The notes below the pieces were generated by a model. That model did not search any database, had not been told where the DNA came from, and saw only the letters and a program-made list of their open reading frames with translations. Below are positions 9,465 through 19,732 of a DNA stretch of 64,000 nt, one piece after another. Numbering within the stretch: position 1 is the stretch's first letter; every line of letters starts with the position of its first letter. The DNA comes from Nonomuraea wenchangensis (GTDB taxonomy: Bacteria > Actinomycetota > Actinomycetes > Streptosporangiales > Streptosporangiaceae), in NCBI RefSeq assembly GCF_900111685.1, contig NZ_FOHX01000019.1, positions 134,124 through 198,123 of the forward strand, given 5' to 3'. The translations under genes and the position numbers were made by a program.

Positions 9465-9500
9465 GGCTACGTACTTTGGCTACGCACTTTGGGCTACGAC
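9465..9500. repeat. 13-bp tandem repeat in a divergent promoter region
   Basis: GGCTACGTACTTT (9465-9477) is followed directly by GGCTACGCACTTT (9478-9490), then by a third partial copy GGCTACGAC (9492-9500). The array sits in the 172-bp gap between the small unknown gene and the carbonic anhydrase gene. It could be a repeated binding site or a simple slippage product. Confidence 0.75.
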
Positions 9501-9607
9501 ATCATCACGCATGGTGACATGTTTTCGTCGGAGGTTTGCGAAGTCGGCCGCGTGTCGCCCGCCCCCCGGTGACGACGAGCCTTCTGACATGGGGGATCAT
9601 CGGTGCC

Positions 9608-10102
9608 ATGAGTGCGTTCGACGACCTGTTTGCCGCCAACGCTGAGTTCGCCAAAGAGTTCGGAAGCTCCGATCTCACCGGCCGCGCCGCCCGTGGGCTG
9701 GGCGTGGTGACCTGTATGGACTCCCGCATCGACCCCCTCGGGCTGCTCGGGCTCAGACCGGGCGACGCCAAGATCCTCCGCAACGCCGGCGCCCGCGTCA
9801 CCGACGACGTGCTGCGCACCCTCGTGGTGGGCGTCTACGTGCTCGGCGTCGAGCGCGTGCTGGTCATGCCCCACACCGACTGCGGGATGACCAAGGTCAC
9901 CGACGCCGACATCCACGAGCTCACCGCCGAGCGCGGCGTCGACACCCGCAGCCTCGACTTCCACACGGTGCCCGACCAGTGGGCGGCGCTGCGGCACGAC
10001 CTGACCCGCATCAGGACGAGCCCGTTCCTGCCGACCGGCATGCCGGTGACCGGCGCCATCTACGACGTGCACACCGGCCGGCTCTCACCGGTCGAATACT
10101 GA
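9608..10102 (+). CDS. Beta-class carbonic anhydrase
   Basis: A 164-residue protein with the beta-carbonic anhydrase zinc site: C36-x-D38-x-R40 in CMDSR, and H89-x2-C92 in PHTDCG. It interconverts CO2 and bicarbonate in the cytoplasm. The length fits the short, Rv1284-like actinobacterial group. The ATG at 9608 is chosen because the conserved N-terminus (FDDLFAANAEFAKEF) begins there; upstream sequence in the same frame is low-quality. It is followed by a terminator shared with convergent parE. Confidence 0.93.
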   Translation: MSAFDDLFAANAEFAKEFGSSDLTGRAARGLGVVTCMDSRIDPLGLLGLRPGDAKILRNAGARVTDDVLRTLVVGVYVLGVERVLVMPHTDCGMTKVTDADIHELTAERGVDTRSLDFHTVPDQWAALRHDLTRIRTSPFLPTGMPVTGAIYDVHTGRLSPVEY

Positions 10103-10180
10103 AAGACGCCGTACGAGGCCACGGACCGGCGCGCCGCAGATCGCCGGGCAGGGCCGTCAGGGCGTCGTGAGCACGCGAAC

Positions 10181-10209
10181 GGCCCCTCCCCCACACCCGG
10201 GGAGGGGCC
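10181..10209. terminator. Bidirectional hairpin between carbonic anhydrase and parE
   Basis: A perfect 11-bp stem (GGCCCCTCCCC at 10181-10191 with GGGGAGGGGCC at 10199-10209) and a 7-base loop lie between the ends of two convergent genes, so it can serve both. Confidence 0.8.
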
Positions 10210-10238
10210 ATGACTTTCCGGACGACCTGAAGGGCCTT

Positions 10239-12305
<2,067 letters not shown>

Positions 12306-12329
12306 TCCAGCTCCCCGGGTGTTGAGCAT

Positions 12330-12343
12330 CGAACACGTGTGCG
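12330..12343. promoter_or_regulatory. SOS-box-like palindrome upstream of parE
   Basis: CGAACACGTGTGCG is a 14-bp palindrome with a single mismatch and resembles the actinobacterial LexA site CGAAC-N4-GTTCG (GTGCG replaces GTTCG). It lies 25-38 bp before the preferred parE start and just upstream of the alternative ATG. One mismatch in the conserved arm keeps confidence low. Confidence 0.4.
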
Positions 12344-12553
12344 CAGCTTACCGTTCTTCCCTTGCGCACGCGTACAAGCTTGCCATGGCGGCACGTTTCC
12401 CGTTACCAACCGGCTGATCCTCATTACTTTCGGACACATTCCGCTCTGGGCGTACAGCGGGGGAGGTTGGGAAGGCCCACGTCCGGTTAGATGTTGTTCC
12501 AAGTGACTGACGCCAGATCCTCGCTTCGGCGGGGGTGACCCGAAAGGCGATAC

Positions 12554-12784
12554 GTGACTGGAGCACTCGCCCCCGTTAAGCCGCTGACGGCCCTCGACCG
12601 CTGCGACCGTTGCGGCGCCCAGGCCTACATTCGCGCGACCCTGCCGGTAGGCGGGGAGCTGCTGTTCTGCGCCCACCACGGGCGTCAGCACATCGCGGCG
12701 CTGCGCGAGAAGGGCGCCGACATCCTGGACGAGTCGGCTCGACTCAGCAAGACCCCGATGAACGCCCCCGACGGCGAGCGCTGA
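12554..12784 (+). CDS. DUF7455-type small zinc-motif protein
   Basis: A 76-residue protein starting at GTG. Paired metal-ligand motifs, C17-x2-C20 (RCDRCGAQAY) and C39-x2-H42 (FCAHHGRQH), suggest a single zinc ribbon. Small proteins of this type are conserved in actinobacteria near parE and the primary sigma gene, which is the setting here; their function is not established. It is divergent from parE across a 248-bp gap and closed by a very strong terminator. Confidence 0.85.
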   Translation: MTGALAPVKPLTALDRCDRCGAQAYIRATLPVGGELLFCAHHGRQHIAALREKGADILDESARLSKTPMNAPDGER

Positions 12785-12825
12785 TCCACAGTGCCCGTCG
12801 TGTCGACATAACCGCATAGGACCAA

Positions 12826-12866
12826 CAGAACGGCCACCCCGGGTCCTGCCCGGGGTGGCCGTTCTG
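12826..12866. terminator. Strong bidirectional terminator
   Basis: An 18-bp perfect stem (left arm 12826-12843, right arm 12849-12866) closes a 5-base loop (TCCTG). It lies between the convergent DUF7455-type and GNAT genes and is among the strongest hairpins in the window. Confidence 0.9.
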
Positions 12867-12894
12867 CATGATGTGATCCTCGTCACATCTCCGT

Positions 12895-13593
12895 TCAGCG
12901 GACGCGGTAGTGGTAGCGCGCCGCCACCTCGAAGCCCTCGCTGCGGTACAACGCCTGGGCGGCCTGGTTGGGCGCGGTGGTGACCAAGTAGGCCGAGCCG
13001 GTCCCCGCGTGGTGCGCGAGCGCGCGCAGGATCGTACGCGCCAGGCCGCGCCGCCGCGCCTCCGGGCGAGTCGCCATGCAGTAGACGCCGAGCGTGTCCC
13101 CCTGGGGGACGGCCCGGCCCACGGCCAGCGTCTCGCCGTCCTCCTCGTAGGCGGCGTACCACGCGGGCACGCCGGCGCAGACGCGGGCGGCGTGGGCGAG
13201 GCCGCTCTCGTACCGGCCGTCCACGGCCCACCAGGTGTCCAGCCAGTCGGCCCACGGCTGGTCCTCGATCCTGACCCGCTCCCCGCGCCACGGGGCGAGG
13301 GACGCGGCGGTCATCACGAGGGTGGGATCGACCAGCTCGTACCCCCTGCGCTCCAGCTCCTCGTCCAGTCCCGGCATGGCCCCGGGCCCCATCGAGAAGG
13401 CCGGGCGCAGGTCGCGGTCGCCGTAGAACGCCTCGGCGGCCTCGATCGCGGCGCCCAGGTCGGCCGGACGGCCGAGAGGCAGCACCGAGTTGGCCCGTTT
13501 GGTCACGCCGCCCGCGTACCGCAGCACCCATCCGTCGTGCTCGTGTTGCTCGTACGCCGGCCACGCTTCATGGACAAGTCGGTCAAAATCCAC
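12895..13593 (-). CDS. GNAT-family N-acetyltransferase
   Basis: A 232-residue protein with an N-terminal portion (MDFDRLVHEAWPAYE, then VLRYAGGVTKRANSV) and a C-terminal GNAT fold. The acetyl-CoA loop is seen in RPEARRRGLARTILRAL, followed by YLVTTAPNQAAQALYRSEGF and the closing YHYRVR strand. The N-terminal half resembles other two-part actinobacterial GNAT proteins. The acceptor substrate is unknown. It is divergent from yaaA with a 64-bp gap. Confidence 0.87.
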   Translation of the reverse strand: MDFDRLVHEAWPAYEQHEHDGWVLRYAGGVTKRANSVLPLGRPADLGAAIEAAEAFYGDRDLRPAFSMGPGAMPGLDEELERRGYELVDPTLVMTAASLAPWRGERVRIEDQPWADWLDTWWAVDGRYESGLAHAARVCAGVPAWYAAYEEDGETLAVGRAVPQGDTLGVYCMATRPEARRRGLARTILRALAHHAGTGSAYLVTTAPNQAAQALYRSEGFEVAARYHYRVR

Positions 13594-13657
13594 CCGCGCA
13601 GCGTAGCCGACGGGTCACCACCAGGGCCGGAGCAGGTCGCCCATAAGCTAGTGACCT

Positions 13658-14395
13658 GTGTTGACACTGCTGCCCCCGTCCGAGGGCAAGGCCGCGGAGG
13701 GAAACGGCCCGCCCCTCGGCGAGCTGTCCTTCCCCGCCCTCGACCGGGCCCGCCGGCGGGTGCTGAACGCGCTCGTACGCGCCTCCAGACGCCGCGACGC
13801 CCTCGACGTGCTCGGGCTGACGCCCGGCCTGGCCGGCGAGCTGGACAGGAACACCGCGCTGAAGACCGCCCCCACACTGCCCGCCGCCGAGCTCTACACC
13901 GGCGTCCTGTACGACAACCTGGGGCTCGGCACCCTGGAGGGCGAGGCGCGCCGGCGGGCCGAGGAGTCGGTGCTGATCTTCTCGGGGCTGTGGGGCGTGG
14001 TGCGGATCGACGACCGGATCCCGCCCTACCGGCTGTCGATGAGCGTGAGCCTGCCGCCGCTCGGCGGGTTGCCGGCCTTCTGGCGGCCCCTGCTCGCCAA
14101 GGCGCTCGACCCGCTGCCGGGGCTGGTGGTGGACATGCGGTCGGCGACGTACGCGGGCGCGTGGCAGCCGGGCGAGCGGTCGGTGGCGGTGCGTGTCTTC
14201 CGCGACGGCAAGGTCGTCAGCCACATGGCCAAGGCGACCCGCGGCGAGATCGCCCGCGACCTGCTCCGGCACGACACCGTCCCGTCCTCGCCCGAGGAGC
14301 TGGCCAAGACCCTCACCGACCTCGGCCGCACGGTCGAGCTCACTCCCCCGCCCCGCCCCGGCCGCCCCTGGACGCTGGACGTGCACCTGTCCTGA
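13658..14395 (+). CDS. yaaA: YaaA-family peroxide stress protein
   Basis: A 245-residue protein that begins with the family hallmark LLPPSEGK and carries LYTGVLYDNL, IFSGLWGVVR, YRLSMS and a C-terminal VRVFRDGKVVSHMAK segment. E. coli YaaA lowers free iron and limits DNA damage under peroxide stress, and the family fold contains a helix-hairpin-helix-like DNA-binding part. The start is GTG at 13658. It stands alone between a divergent GNAT gene and a terminator. Confidence 0.9.
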   Translation: MLTLLPPSEGKAAEGNGPPLGELSFPALDRARRRVLNALVRASRRRDALDVLGLTPGLAGELDRNTALKTAPTLPAAELYTGVLYDNLGLGTLEGEARRRAEESVLIFSGLWGVVRIDDRIPPYRLSMSVSLPPLGGLPAFWRPLLAKALDPLPGLVVDMRSATYAGAWQPGERSVAVRVFRDGKVVSHMAKATRGEIARDLLRHDTVPSSPEELAKTLTDLGRTVELTPPPRPGRPWTLDVHLS

Positions 14396-14408
14396 CGCTG
14401 ACACGAGG

Positions 14409-14442
14409 AAGGGCCCCCGCCGGAACACCGGCGGAGGCCCTT
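14409..14442. terminator. Bidirectional hairpin between yaaA and the sigma factor gene
   Basis: A 15-bp stem with one mismatch (14409-14423 with 14428-14442) has a 4-base loop and flanking AA/TT. It lies between two convergent genes. Confidence 0.85.
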
Positions 14443-14460
14443 GCGCTCGGACGTCGCGGC

Positions 14461-16119
14461 TCAGTCCAGGTAGTCGCGCAGCACCTGGGAGCGGGACGGG
14501 TGACGGAGCTTGGACATGGTCTTGGACTCGATCTGGCGGATGCGCTCACGGGTGACGCCGTAGACCTTGCCGATCTCGTCCAGCGTCTTGGGCTGCCCGT
14601 CGGTGAGCCCGAAGCGCATCGACACGACGCCCGCCTCCCGCTCCGACAACGTGTCGAGAACGGAGTGCAGCTGCTCCTGGAGCAGCGTGAAGCTGACGGC
14701 GTCGGCCGGGACGATCGCCTCGGAGTCCTCGATGAGGTCGCCGAACTCGCTGTCGCCCTCCTCGCCCAGCGGCGTGTGGAGGGAGATGGGCTCGCGCCCG
14801 TACTTCTGGACCTCGACGACCTTCTCGGGCGTCATGTCCAGCTCACGGGCGAGCTCTTCCGGCGTGGGCTCGCGGCCGAGGTCCTGCAGCATCTGCCGCT
14901 GGACGCGGGCCAGCTTGTTGATCACTTCGACCATGTGGACCGGGATGCGGATCGTCCGCGCCTGGTCGGCCATGGCCCTGGTGATCGCCTGCCGGATCCA
15001 CCACGTGGCGTAGGTGGAGAACTTGTAGCCCTTGGTGTAGTCGAACTTCTCCACGGCCCTGATGAGGCCGAGGTTGCCCTCCTGGATCAGGTCGAGGAAG
15101 AGCATGCCGCGGCCGGTGTAGCGCTTGGCCAGCGAGACCACGAGCCGGAGGTTGGCCTCCAGCAGGTGGTTCTTGGCGCGGCGGCCGTCCTCGGCGATCC
15201 ACTCCAGCTCGGCGCGGACGTCGACCGGCAGGCCGTCGGCCTCGCCGCTGCCGAGCTGCTCCTCGGCGAACAGGCCGGCCTCGATGCGCTTGGCGAGCTC
15301 GACCTCCTGCTCGGCGTTGAGCAGGGGGACCTTGCCGATCTGCTTGAGGTAGTCCTTCACCGGGTCGGCGGTGGCGCCGGCGGCCGCCACCTGGGCGACA
15401 GGGGCGTCATCGTCGTCGTCGGAGAGGATGAGGACCTCGTCCTCGCTCTTCTGCGTGGCGGCGATCTCGGCGGGCTTGGGCTCGTCGGTCTCCTCGTCGT
15501 CGGAGTCCTCGCTGTCGCCCTCGGCCTCGGAGTCCTCCTCGACGATGTCCTCGACCTCGAGGTCCTCGAGGTCCTCCAGCTCCACGTCACCGTCGAGCTC
15601 GAGGTCCTCGACCTCGTCGGACTCGCCGCGCGCGCCGTCGGCGGCCTTCGGCTTGGTCTCGGCAGGCCCAGCGGCGGTCTTCGGCTCGGCCTTCTTGGCG
15701 GCGGCGGGAGCCGCGGCCTTCTTGGCCGCCGGGGCGGCCTTCTTCGCGGGGGCCGCCTTCTTGGCGGCCGGCTCGGCTTCTGCGGCGCCGACGACCGCGG
15801 TCACGGTCTCGGGCTGCTGCTCTTTGGCGGCCGCCGCCGTCTTGGTCTTGACGGGGGCGGCGGTGCGGCGCTTTGCTGGACCACGAGACTTCTTCGGCGC
15901 AGCCGAATCCGCGGCGGTCACCACCACGGTCACGCCCTCTTTGCTGAGGTTCCGCAAGAATGCGGCGGCGTGCGACATGGGGATGTCCGCCTCCTCGAAG
16001 GCCTGACGGACATCCTCAGACTCGAGGAAACCCTGCGAGCGCCCACGCTCGAGCAGTCGCTGAATGACGGGCTCGTTCAGCTCTTGTGGCTTCGAGCGAG
16101 TCGAACTTGCAGGCGACAC
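14461..16119 (-). CDS. sigA: Primary (housekeeping) RNA polymerase sigma factor, SigA/HrdB type
   Basis: A 552-residue group 1 sigma-70 factor. From the N-terminus it has a short helical domain (ELNEPVIQRLLERGRSQGF), an Ala/Lys/Pro-rich stretch with KKAA repeats (about residues 60-170), a strongly acidic run, region 1.2 (DPVKDYLKQIGKVPLL), region 2 (FDYTKGYKFSTYATWWIRQA), region 3, and region 4 ending in a helix-turn-helix (GVTRERIRQIESKTMSKL). The GTG at 16119 is chosen because GAGAGG lies 5 bases upstream and the next residues (SPASSTRSKPQELNEP) match the HrdB-type beginning; the frame stays open for another 60 codons upstream. The 227-bp upstream gap should hold its promoter. Confidence 0.95.
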   Translation of the reverse strand: MSPASSTRSKPQELNEPVIQRLLERGRSQGFLESEDVRQAFEEADIPMSHAAAFLRNLSKEGVTVVVTAADSAAPKKSRGPAKRRTAAPVKTKTAAAAKEQQPETVTAVVGAAEAEPAAKKAAPAKKAAPAAKKAAAPAAAKKAEPKTAAGPAETKPKAADGARGESDEVEDLELDGDVELEDLEDLEVEDIVEEDSEAEGDSEDSDDEETDEPKPAEIAATQKSEDEVLILSDDDDDAPVAQVAAAGATADPVKDYLKQIGKVPLLNAEQEVELAKRIEAGLFAEEQLGSGEADGLPVDVRAELEWIAEDGRRAKNHLLEANLRLVVSLAKRYTGRGMLFLDLIQEGNLGLIRAVEKFDYTKGYKFSTYATWWIRQAITRAMADQARTIRIPVHMVEVINKLARVQRQMLQDLGREPTPEELARELDMTPEKVVEVQKYGREPISLHTPLGEEGDSEFGDLIEDSEAIVPADAVSFTLLQEQLHSVLDTLSEREAGVVSMRFGLTDGQPKTLDEIGKVYGVTRERIRQIESKTMSKLRHPSRSQVLRDYLD

Positions 16120-16346
16120 GAACACCTCTCGAACGAACGCGTGGCGACAATGGACCCAGATGCCCGCTGGGGGGCTGTTGCCTCTCTCGGAGATCGGTGA
16201 GGCCGTGCGGACCGCGACGGACCTGCACAGCATTGTGGCACGACCCCGCACTCCATACGGCCACCTCCCGGCGGTTGACCTCCACCCTAGGCCGACCAAG
16301 GCAGTAGTGCGTACGTAAGCGCGCCACTGATACCCGAAAGCAACCG

Positions 16347-18458
16347 TTATGACTGTTTCATTCGGTCACTCTTCGTGGCTGGCGGAACGTGAATTGCGAG
16401 CGCGGTAACGTCATCATCCTGTTCATATCCAGACAACATCCGGTCAACCAGGAAGTCCAGCAACATGTGAGGACTCTTCACCACCTCAGGCGGCGCTTCG
16501 GTCACAACACTGCAAAGGTCCGCGAGTCCGGCGTCCAGCCCGCGTTTGCGGTTCTCCACGAGACCGTCGGAATAGAGCACGGCGGTGTGTCCAGGCGGCA
16601 CCACGAACCGGAACTGCCTGCGACTGGTCGGCCAGCCCAGCGGCGTGCCGGGCTCGCCGTCGCACAGGATCGCGGTGCCCTGCGGCGAGACCAGCACGGG
16701 CGGCGGGTGGCCGGCCAGCGCCAGCGTGCCCTCGCCGGTGACGGGCTCGACGACCATGTAGGCCAAGGTGGTGACCTGCTCCTCTTCCTCGGTGGCCTCG
16801 AAGACGCGGTCGAGGCCGGTGAGGACGGCCGCGGGCGGCGGGTTGGTCAGCGCCAGGGCGCGCATCGCGTTGCGGATGCGGCCCATGCCGGCCGCGGCCT
16901 TGACGCCCTTGCCCATGACGTCGCCGACGACCGCCGCGACCCGCCCGTCCTGGAGGACGAACGCGTCGTACCAGTCGCCGCCGACCTGGACGTGGCGGCT
17001 GCCCGAGCGGAAGCGCTGGGCCAGCTCCAGGCCCTTGACCACGGGCAGCCGGTCGGGCAGCAGGCTGCGCTGCAGCGTCTCGGCGGTGCGGTGCTCACGC
17101 TCGAACAGGGTGGCCCGCTCGACCGCCAGCGCGCACTGGCCGGCCAGCGCCTCCAGGAAGACGCCGTCCTCCTGGGAGATCTTCTGCGGGCGCGTGAAGG
17201 AGAATCGGAGCGCTCCCAGCGCGCGGCCCGCGGCGAGCAGCGGCAGGCCCACCCAGGCCCGCTCGTCGCTGCTGGCGAGGTAGTTGCCCAGCACCTCCTC
17301 GTCGCCGCCCGCCTCCAGGAGCTGGGCCCGCAGGCTGTCGGGCGACTCGGCGAAGACCGGCCGGCGGCTGTTGACCGCCATGGTCATGACGCTGGAGCTG
17401 GACAGCGGGATCTCCTCCCCGGAGGCGCCGGACGCCTCGGGGATGCCCTCGCCGTTGATGAGCTTGAGCGCGGCGCGGTCGGTGTCGAGCAGCGCCACGG
17501 CCGAGCGGTCGGCGGCGAGCGCGGTGCGGCCCACGTCGATGATGACCTGCACGACCTGCTCGACGGTCAGCGCCTCCGCGAGCATGGCGGTGGCGCCCTG
17601 CAGCCGGGCGGTGCGCAGGGCGGCGGCGCCGAGCTGGTCGGTCAGCCTGCCGCGCATCTCCTCGGCCTCGCGCTGCGGAGTGACGTCGGTGTTGGCGCCG
17701 ACCCACTCCACGACCCTGCCGTGGCGGATGATCGGCACGGCCCGCACCTCGAAGTGGCGGTAGCCGCTGGCCCGGGTGCGCACCCGGTAGTTCCACTCGA
17801 ACATGGTGCGCCCGCGCAGCGCCTCCCGCCAGGCCTCCTCGGTCTGCTGGCGCTCCTCGGGGTGCACGACCTCCAGCCAGCCGTTGGCGAGGTATTCCTC
17901 CAGGCCCTGGCCGGTGATGGCGCGCCACTGGGGCGCGTCCTCGACGACGGAGCCCGTCGGCGAGGTGATCCAGACGAGCTGGGACTGCGCCTCGACCAGC
18001 GAGCGGTAGCGCTCCTCGCTGCGGCGCAGGGCCTCCTCGGTCTGGCGGCTCTCGGTGACGTCCATGCCGACGAGCGCGACGGCGCGCAGCTCGCCCGAGT
18101 CGTCGTGGACCGGCGAGAACGACAGCGACCAGTGCCGGGTGTCGCCCTCGGCCGACCGCACGCGCACGCGCCCCTCGGTGACCGGCGCGTCGGTCTCGAT
18201 CACGGCCTGCACGGCGTGCGTGATGATCTGGCTGAGGTCGGCGGTCAGCACCTCGACCGGCTGCCGGCCGACCAGGCGCTCCTCGGGCACGTTGACGACG
18301 GCGCCGCAGAAGACGTCGTTGACGCGCTGGACGCGGCCGTCGCCGTCGAAGAACGCGAAGGCGAACTCGGCCTCGGACAGCATGCCCTGGAAAAGGGCGG
18401 AGTCTGAGATGTCCACATCCGACTCCCGGGGACGGGGAACGGAGGTCTCGGCGCTCAT
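16347..18458 (-). CDS. PAS-PAS-GAF-SpoIIE serine phosphatase
   Basis: A 703-residue soluble signalling protein. Two PAS domains (about 20-130 and 145-260, the second with the PAC-like WVGANTDVT) precede a GAF domain (about 290-450) and a PP2C-like SpoIIE phosphatase domain. Metal-ligand motifs include QVGGDWYDAF, VGDVMGKGVKAA and LYSDGLVEN. Such proteins are RsbU/SpoIIE-like phosphatases that dephosphorylate anti-anti-sigma factors in response to a ligand or redox/light cue. No anti-sigma or STAS gene is adjacent, so the partner is unknown. The ATG at 18458 has GGAGGT 7 bases upstream. Confidence 0.92.
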   Translation of the reverse strand: MSAETSVPRPRESDVDISDSALFQGMLSEAEFAFAFFDGDGRVQRVNDVFCGAVVNVPEERLVGRQPVEVLTADLSQIITHAVQAVIETDAPVTEGRVRVRSAEGDTRHWSLSFSPVHDDSGELRAVALVGMDVTESRQTEEALRRSEERYRSLVEAQSQLVWITSPTGSVVEDAPQWRAITGQGLEEYLANGWLEVVHPEERQQTEEAWREALRGRTMFEWNYRVRTRASGYRHFEVRAVPIIRHGRVVEWVGANTDVTPQREAEEMRGRLTDQLGAAALRTARLQGATAMLAEALTVEQVVQVIIDVGRTALAADRSAVALLDTDRAALKLINGEGIPEASGASGEEIPLSSSSVMTMAVNSRRPVFAESPDSLRAQLLEAGGDEEVLGNYLASSDERAWVGLPLLAAGRALGALRFSFTRPQKISQEDGVFLEALAGQCALAVERATLFEREHRTAETLQRSLLPDRLPVVKGLELAQRFRSGSRHVQVGGDWYDAFVLQDGRVAAVVGDVMGKGVKAAAGMGRIRNAMRALALTNPPPAAVLTGLDRVFEATEEEEQVTTLAYMVVEPVTGEGTLALAGHPPPVLVSPQGTAILCDGEPGTPLGWPTSRRQFRFVVPPGHTAVLYSDGLVENRKRGLDAGLADLCSVVTEAPPEVVKSPHMLLDFLVDRMLSGYEQDDDVTALAIHVPPATKSDRMKQS

Positions 18459-18675
18459 CGTCCGCACCTCCGTCGCGTGCCAGGGTCTCCCACGCGGCAC
18501 ATCTCCATAGTCGTGTCTGGGTGTAGCACAGCTCCGGGCGACCGGATCCTGCAGTACATCATCGGCGATGGGCATGTGCGGACGGAAGCCCCCGCCGCGG
18601 CCCGGTCGCCCCTAAGGTCAACGCATCCTGTCAAAATCGCTCCACGTCGCGCAGCAAGATCAGGTTACAGCGCAG

Positions 18676-19245
18676 CTATTCGGCCTTGGCCGCGCGCTTG
18701 GCCTCCTGCTTGGCGGCACGTACGCGGACCAGGCTTTCGGCGTCGACCACGTCGGCCACCGAACGGTGCGAACCCTCCTCGCCATAGGCTCCCGCCGCCT
18801 CACGCCAGCCTGAAGGTTGAACACCCAACTGCTTCCCCAGCAATGCCAAAAAAATCTGGGCCTTCTGCTTGCCGTATCCCGGAAGGGCCATGAGTCGTTT
18901 CAACAACTCCTTGCCGTCGGGCGCCCCGGCCCAGATGTTCTCGGGCAGCCCGTCGTAGTGCTCGACGAGGTGGGCCGCGAGCGCCTGGACCCTGGCCGCC
19001 ATGGCCTTGGGGTAGCGGTGCACGGCCGGCTTCTCGGCGAGCAGCGCGGCGAACGCCTCAGGATCATACGAGGCGATCCGCTCGGCCGTGAGGTCGCCTC
19101 CCAGCCGCTCGGCGATGGTGTGCGGCCCCGTGAACGCCCACTCCATGGGGATCTGCTGGTCGAGGAGCATGCCGACGAGCAGGGCGAGTGGATTGCGGCC
19201 GAGGAGCTCGTCCGCCTCGCTCTTCTGGGCGAGCTGGATGCGCAT
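18676..19245 (-). CDS. HhH-GPD-type base-excision DNA repair protein
   Basis: A 189-residue protein with a helix-hairpin-helix (LMALPGYGKQKAQIFLALLG, about residues 117-136) and an N-terminal LLVGMLLDQQIPMEWAF segment characteristic of an actinobacterial subgroup of endonuclease III-like glycosylases. There is no four-cysteine iron-sulfur motif. Substrate specificity is unassigned; members are predicted glycosylases acting on damaged bases. The start MRIQLAQ is chosen because upstream sequence in frame is the opposite-strand promoter of the next gene. Confidence 0.85.
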   Translation of the reverse strand: MRIQLAQKSEADELLGRNPLALLVGMLLDQQIPMEWAFTGPHTIAERLGGDLTAERIASYDPEAFAALLAEKPAVHRYPKAMAARVQALAAHLVEHYDGLPENIWAGAPDGKELLKRLMALPGYGKQKAQIFLALLGKQLGVQPSGWREAAGAYGEEGSHRSVADVVDAESLVRVRAAKQEAKRAAKAE

Positions 19246-19399
19246 GGAGACAGCTTGGCATGGATGGGCGCCGGGTGAAGTGAACACAGGCGTCGCGGAG
19301 GCTTGACAGTCGTCCGAGAAAGGATGAAATGAGAGCGCAAGTCGCCCAGCACACGTTCCTGAGGGTTTGCCCCCGGGCTTCCAGAGGAATCTGACACCT

Positions 19400-19624
19400 A
19401 TGCTCGCTCTGGCCACACGGTTCCTGCGCGAACCGGTCAGTCTCCGGCTGGCCGAAGAGTTCCTGACCGTACCCGTGGACACCATCGACCGCTGCGTGGC
19501 CGACGTCTGCGCGTGCGCCCGGCACCTGGGTGTCTCCGCGACGCCCGAGATCGTGGAACGCATCGCGCGCGAGCACCTGCTCGCGATCGTCAACTCGGCG
19601 CCGCCGCCGCGCGCCCCGCGCTGA
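19400..19624 (+). CDS. Three-helix-bundle-type small protein
   Basis: A 74-residue protein (ATG at 19400; AGAGGA lies about 10 bases upstream). It is predicted to be all-helical: MLALATRFLREP, VDTIDRCVADVCACARHLG and PEIVERIAREHLLAIVNS. The middle helix has two cysteines (CACAR). Small helical proteins with this layout occur widely in actinobacteria and have been described as three-helix dimerization domains; their role is unknown. A TTG start at 19367 is possible but less likely. Confidence 0.65.
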   Translation: MLALATRFLREPVSLRLAEEFLTVPVDTIDRCVADVCACARHLGVSATPEIVERIAREHLLAIVNSAPPPRAPR

Positions 19625-19660
19625 CACCCCGACAGGCCGAGACCCCGACGACGGTGAGAT

Positions 19661-19677
19661 CCCCGATAACATCGGGG
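19661..19677 (+). terminator. Short hairpin upstream of the 516-residue gene
   Basis: CCCCGAT (19661-19667) and ATCGGGG (19671-19677) form a 7-bp stem with a 3-base loop, followed by TTA. It may end transcription of the small helical gene, or it may be an operator. Confidence 0.4.
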
Positions 19678-19732
19678 TTACCAGGCCGAGTTCTCCGCAC
19701 CGTTTGCGCCTGGAATACGAGAGAGTGAGGGT

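Noticed and set aside
16119..16299. 60-codon N-terminal extension of the sigma factor
   Set aside because: No ribosome site at the upstream ATG; the GTG at 16119 has GAGAGG at the right distance and a family-typical start.
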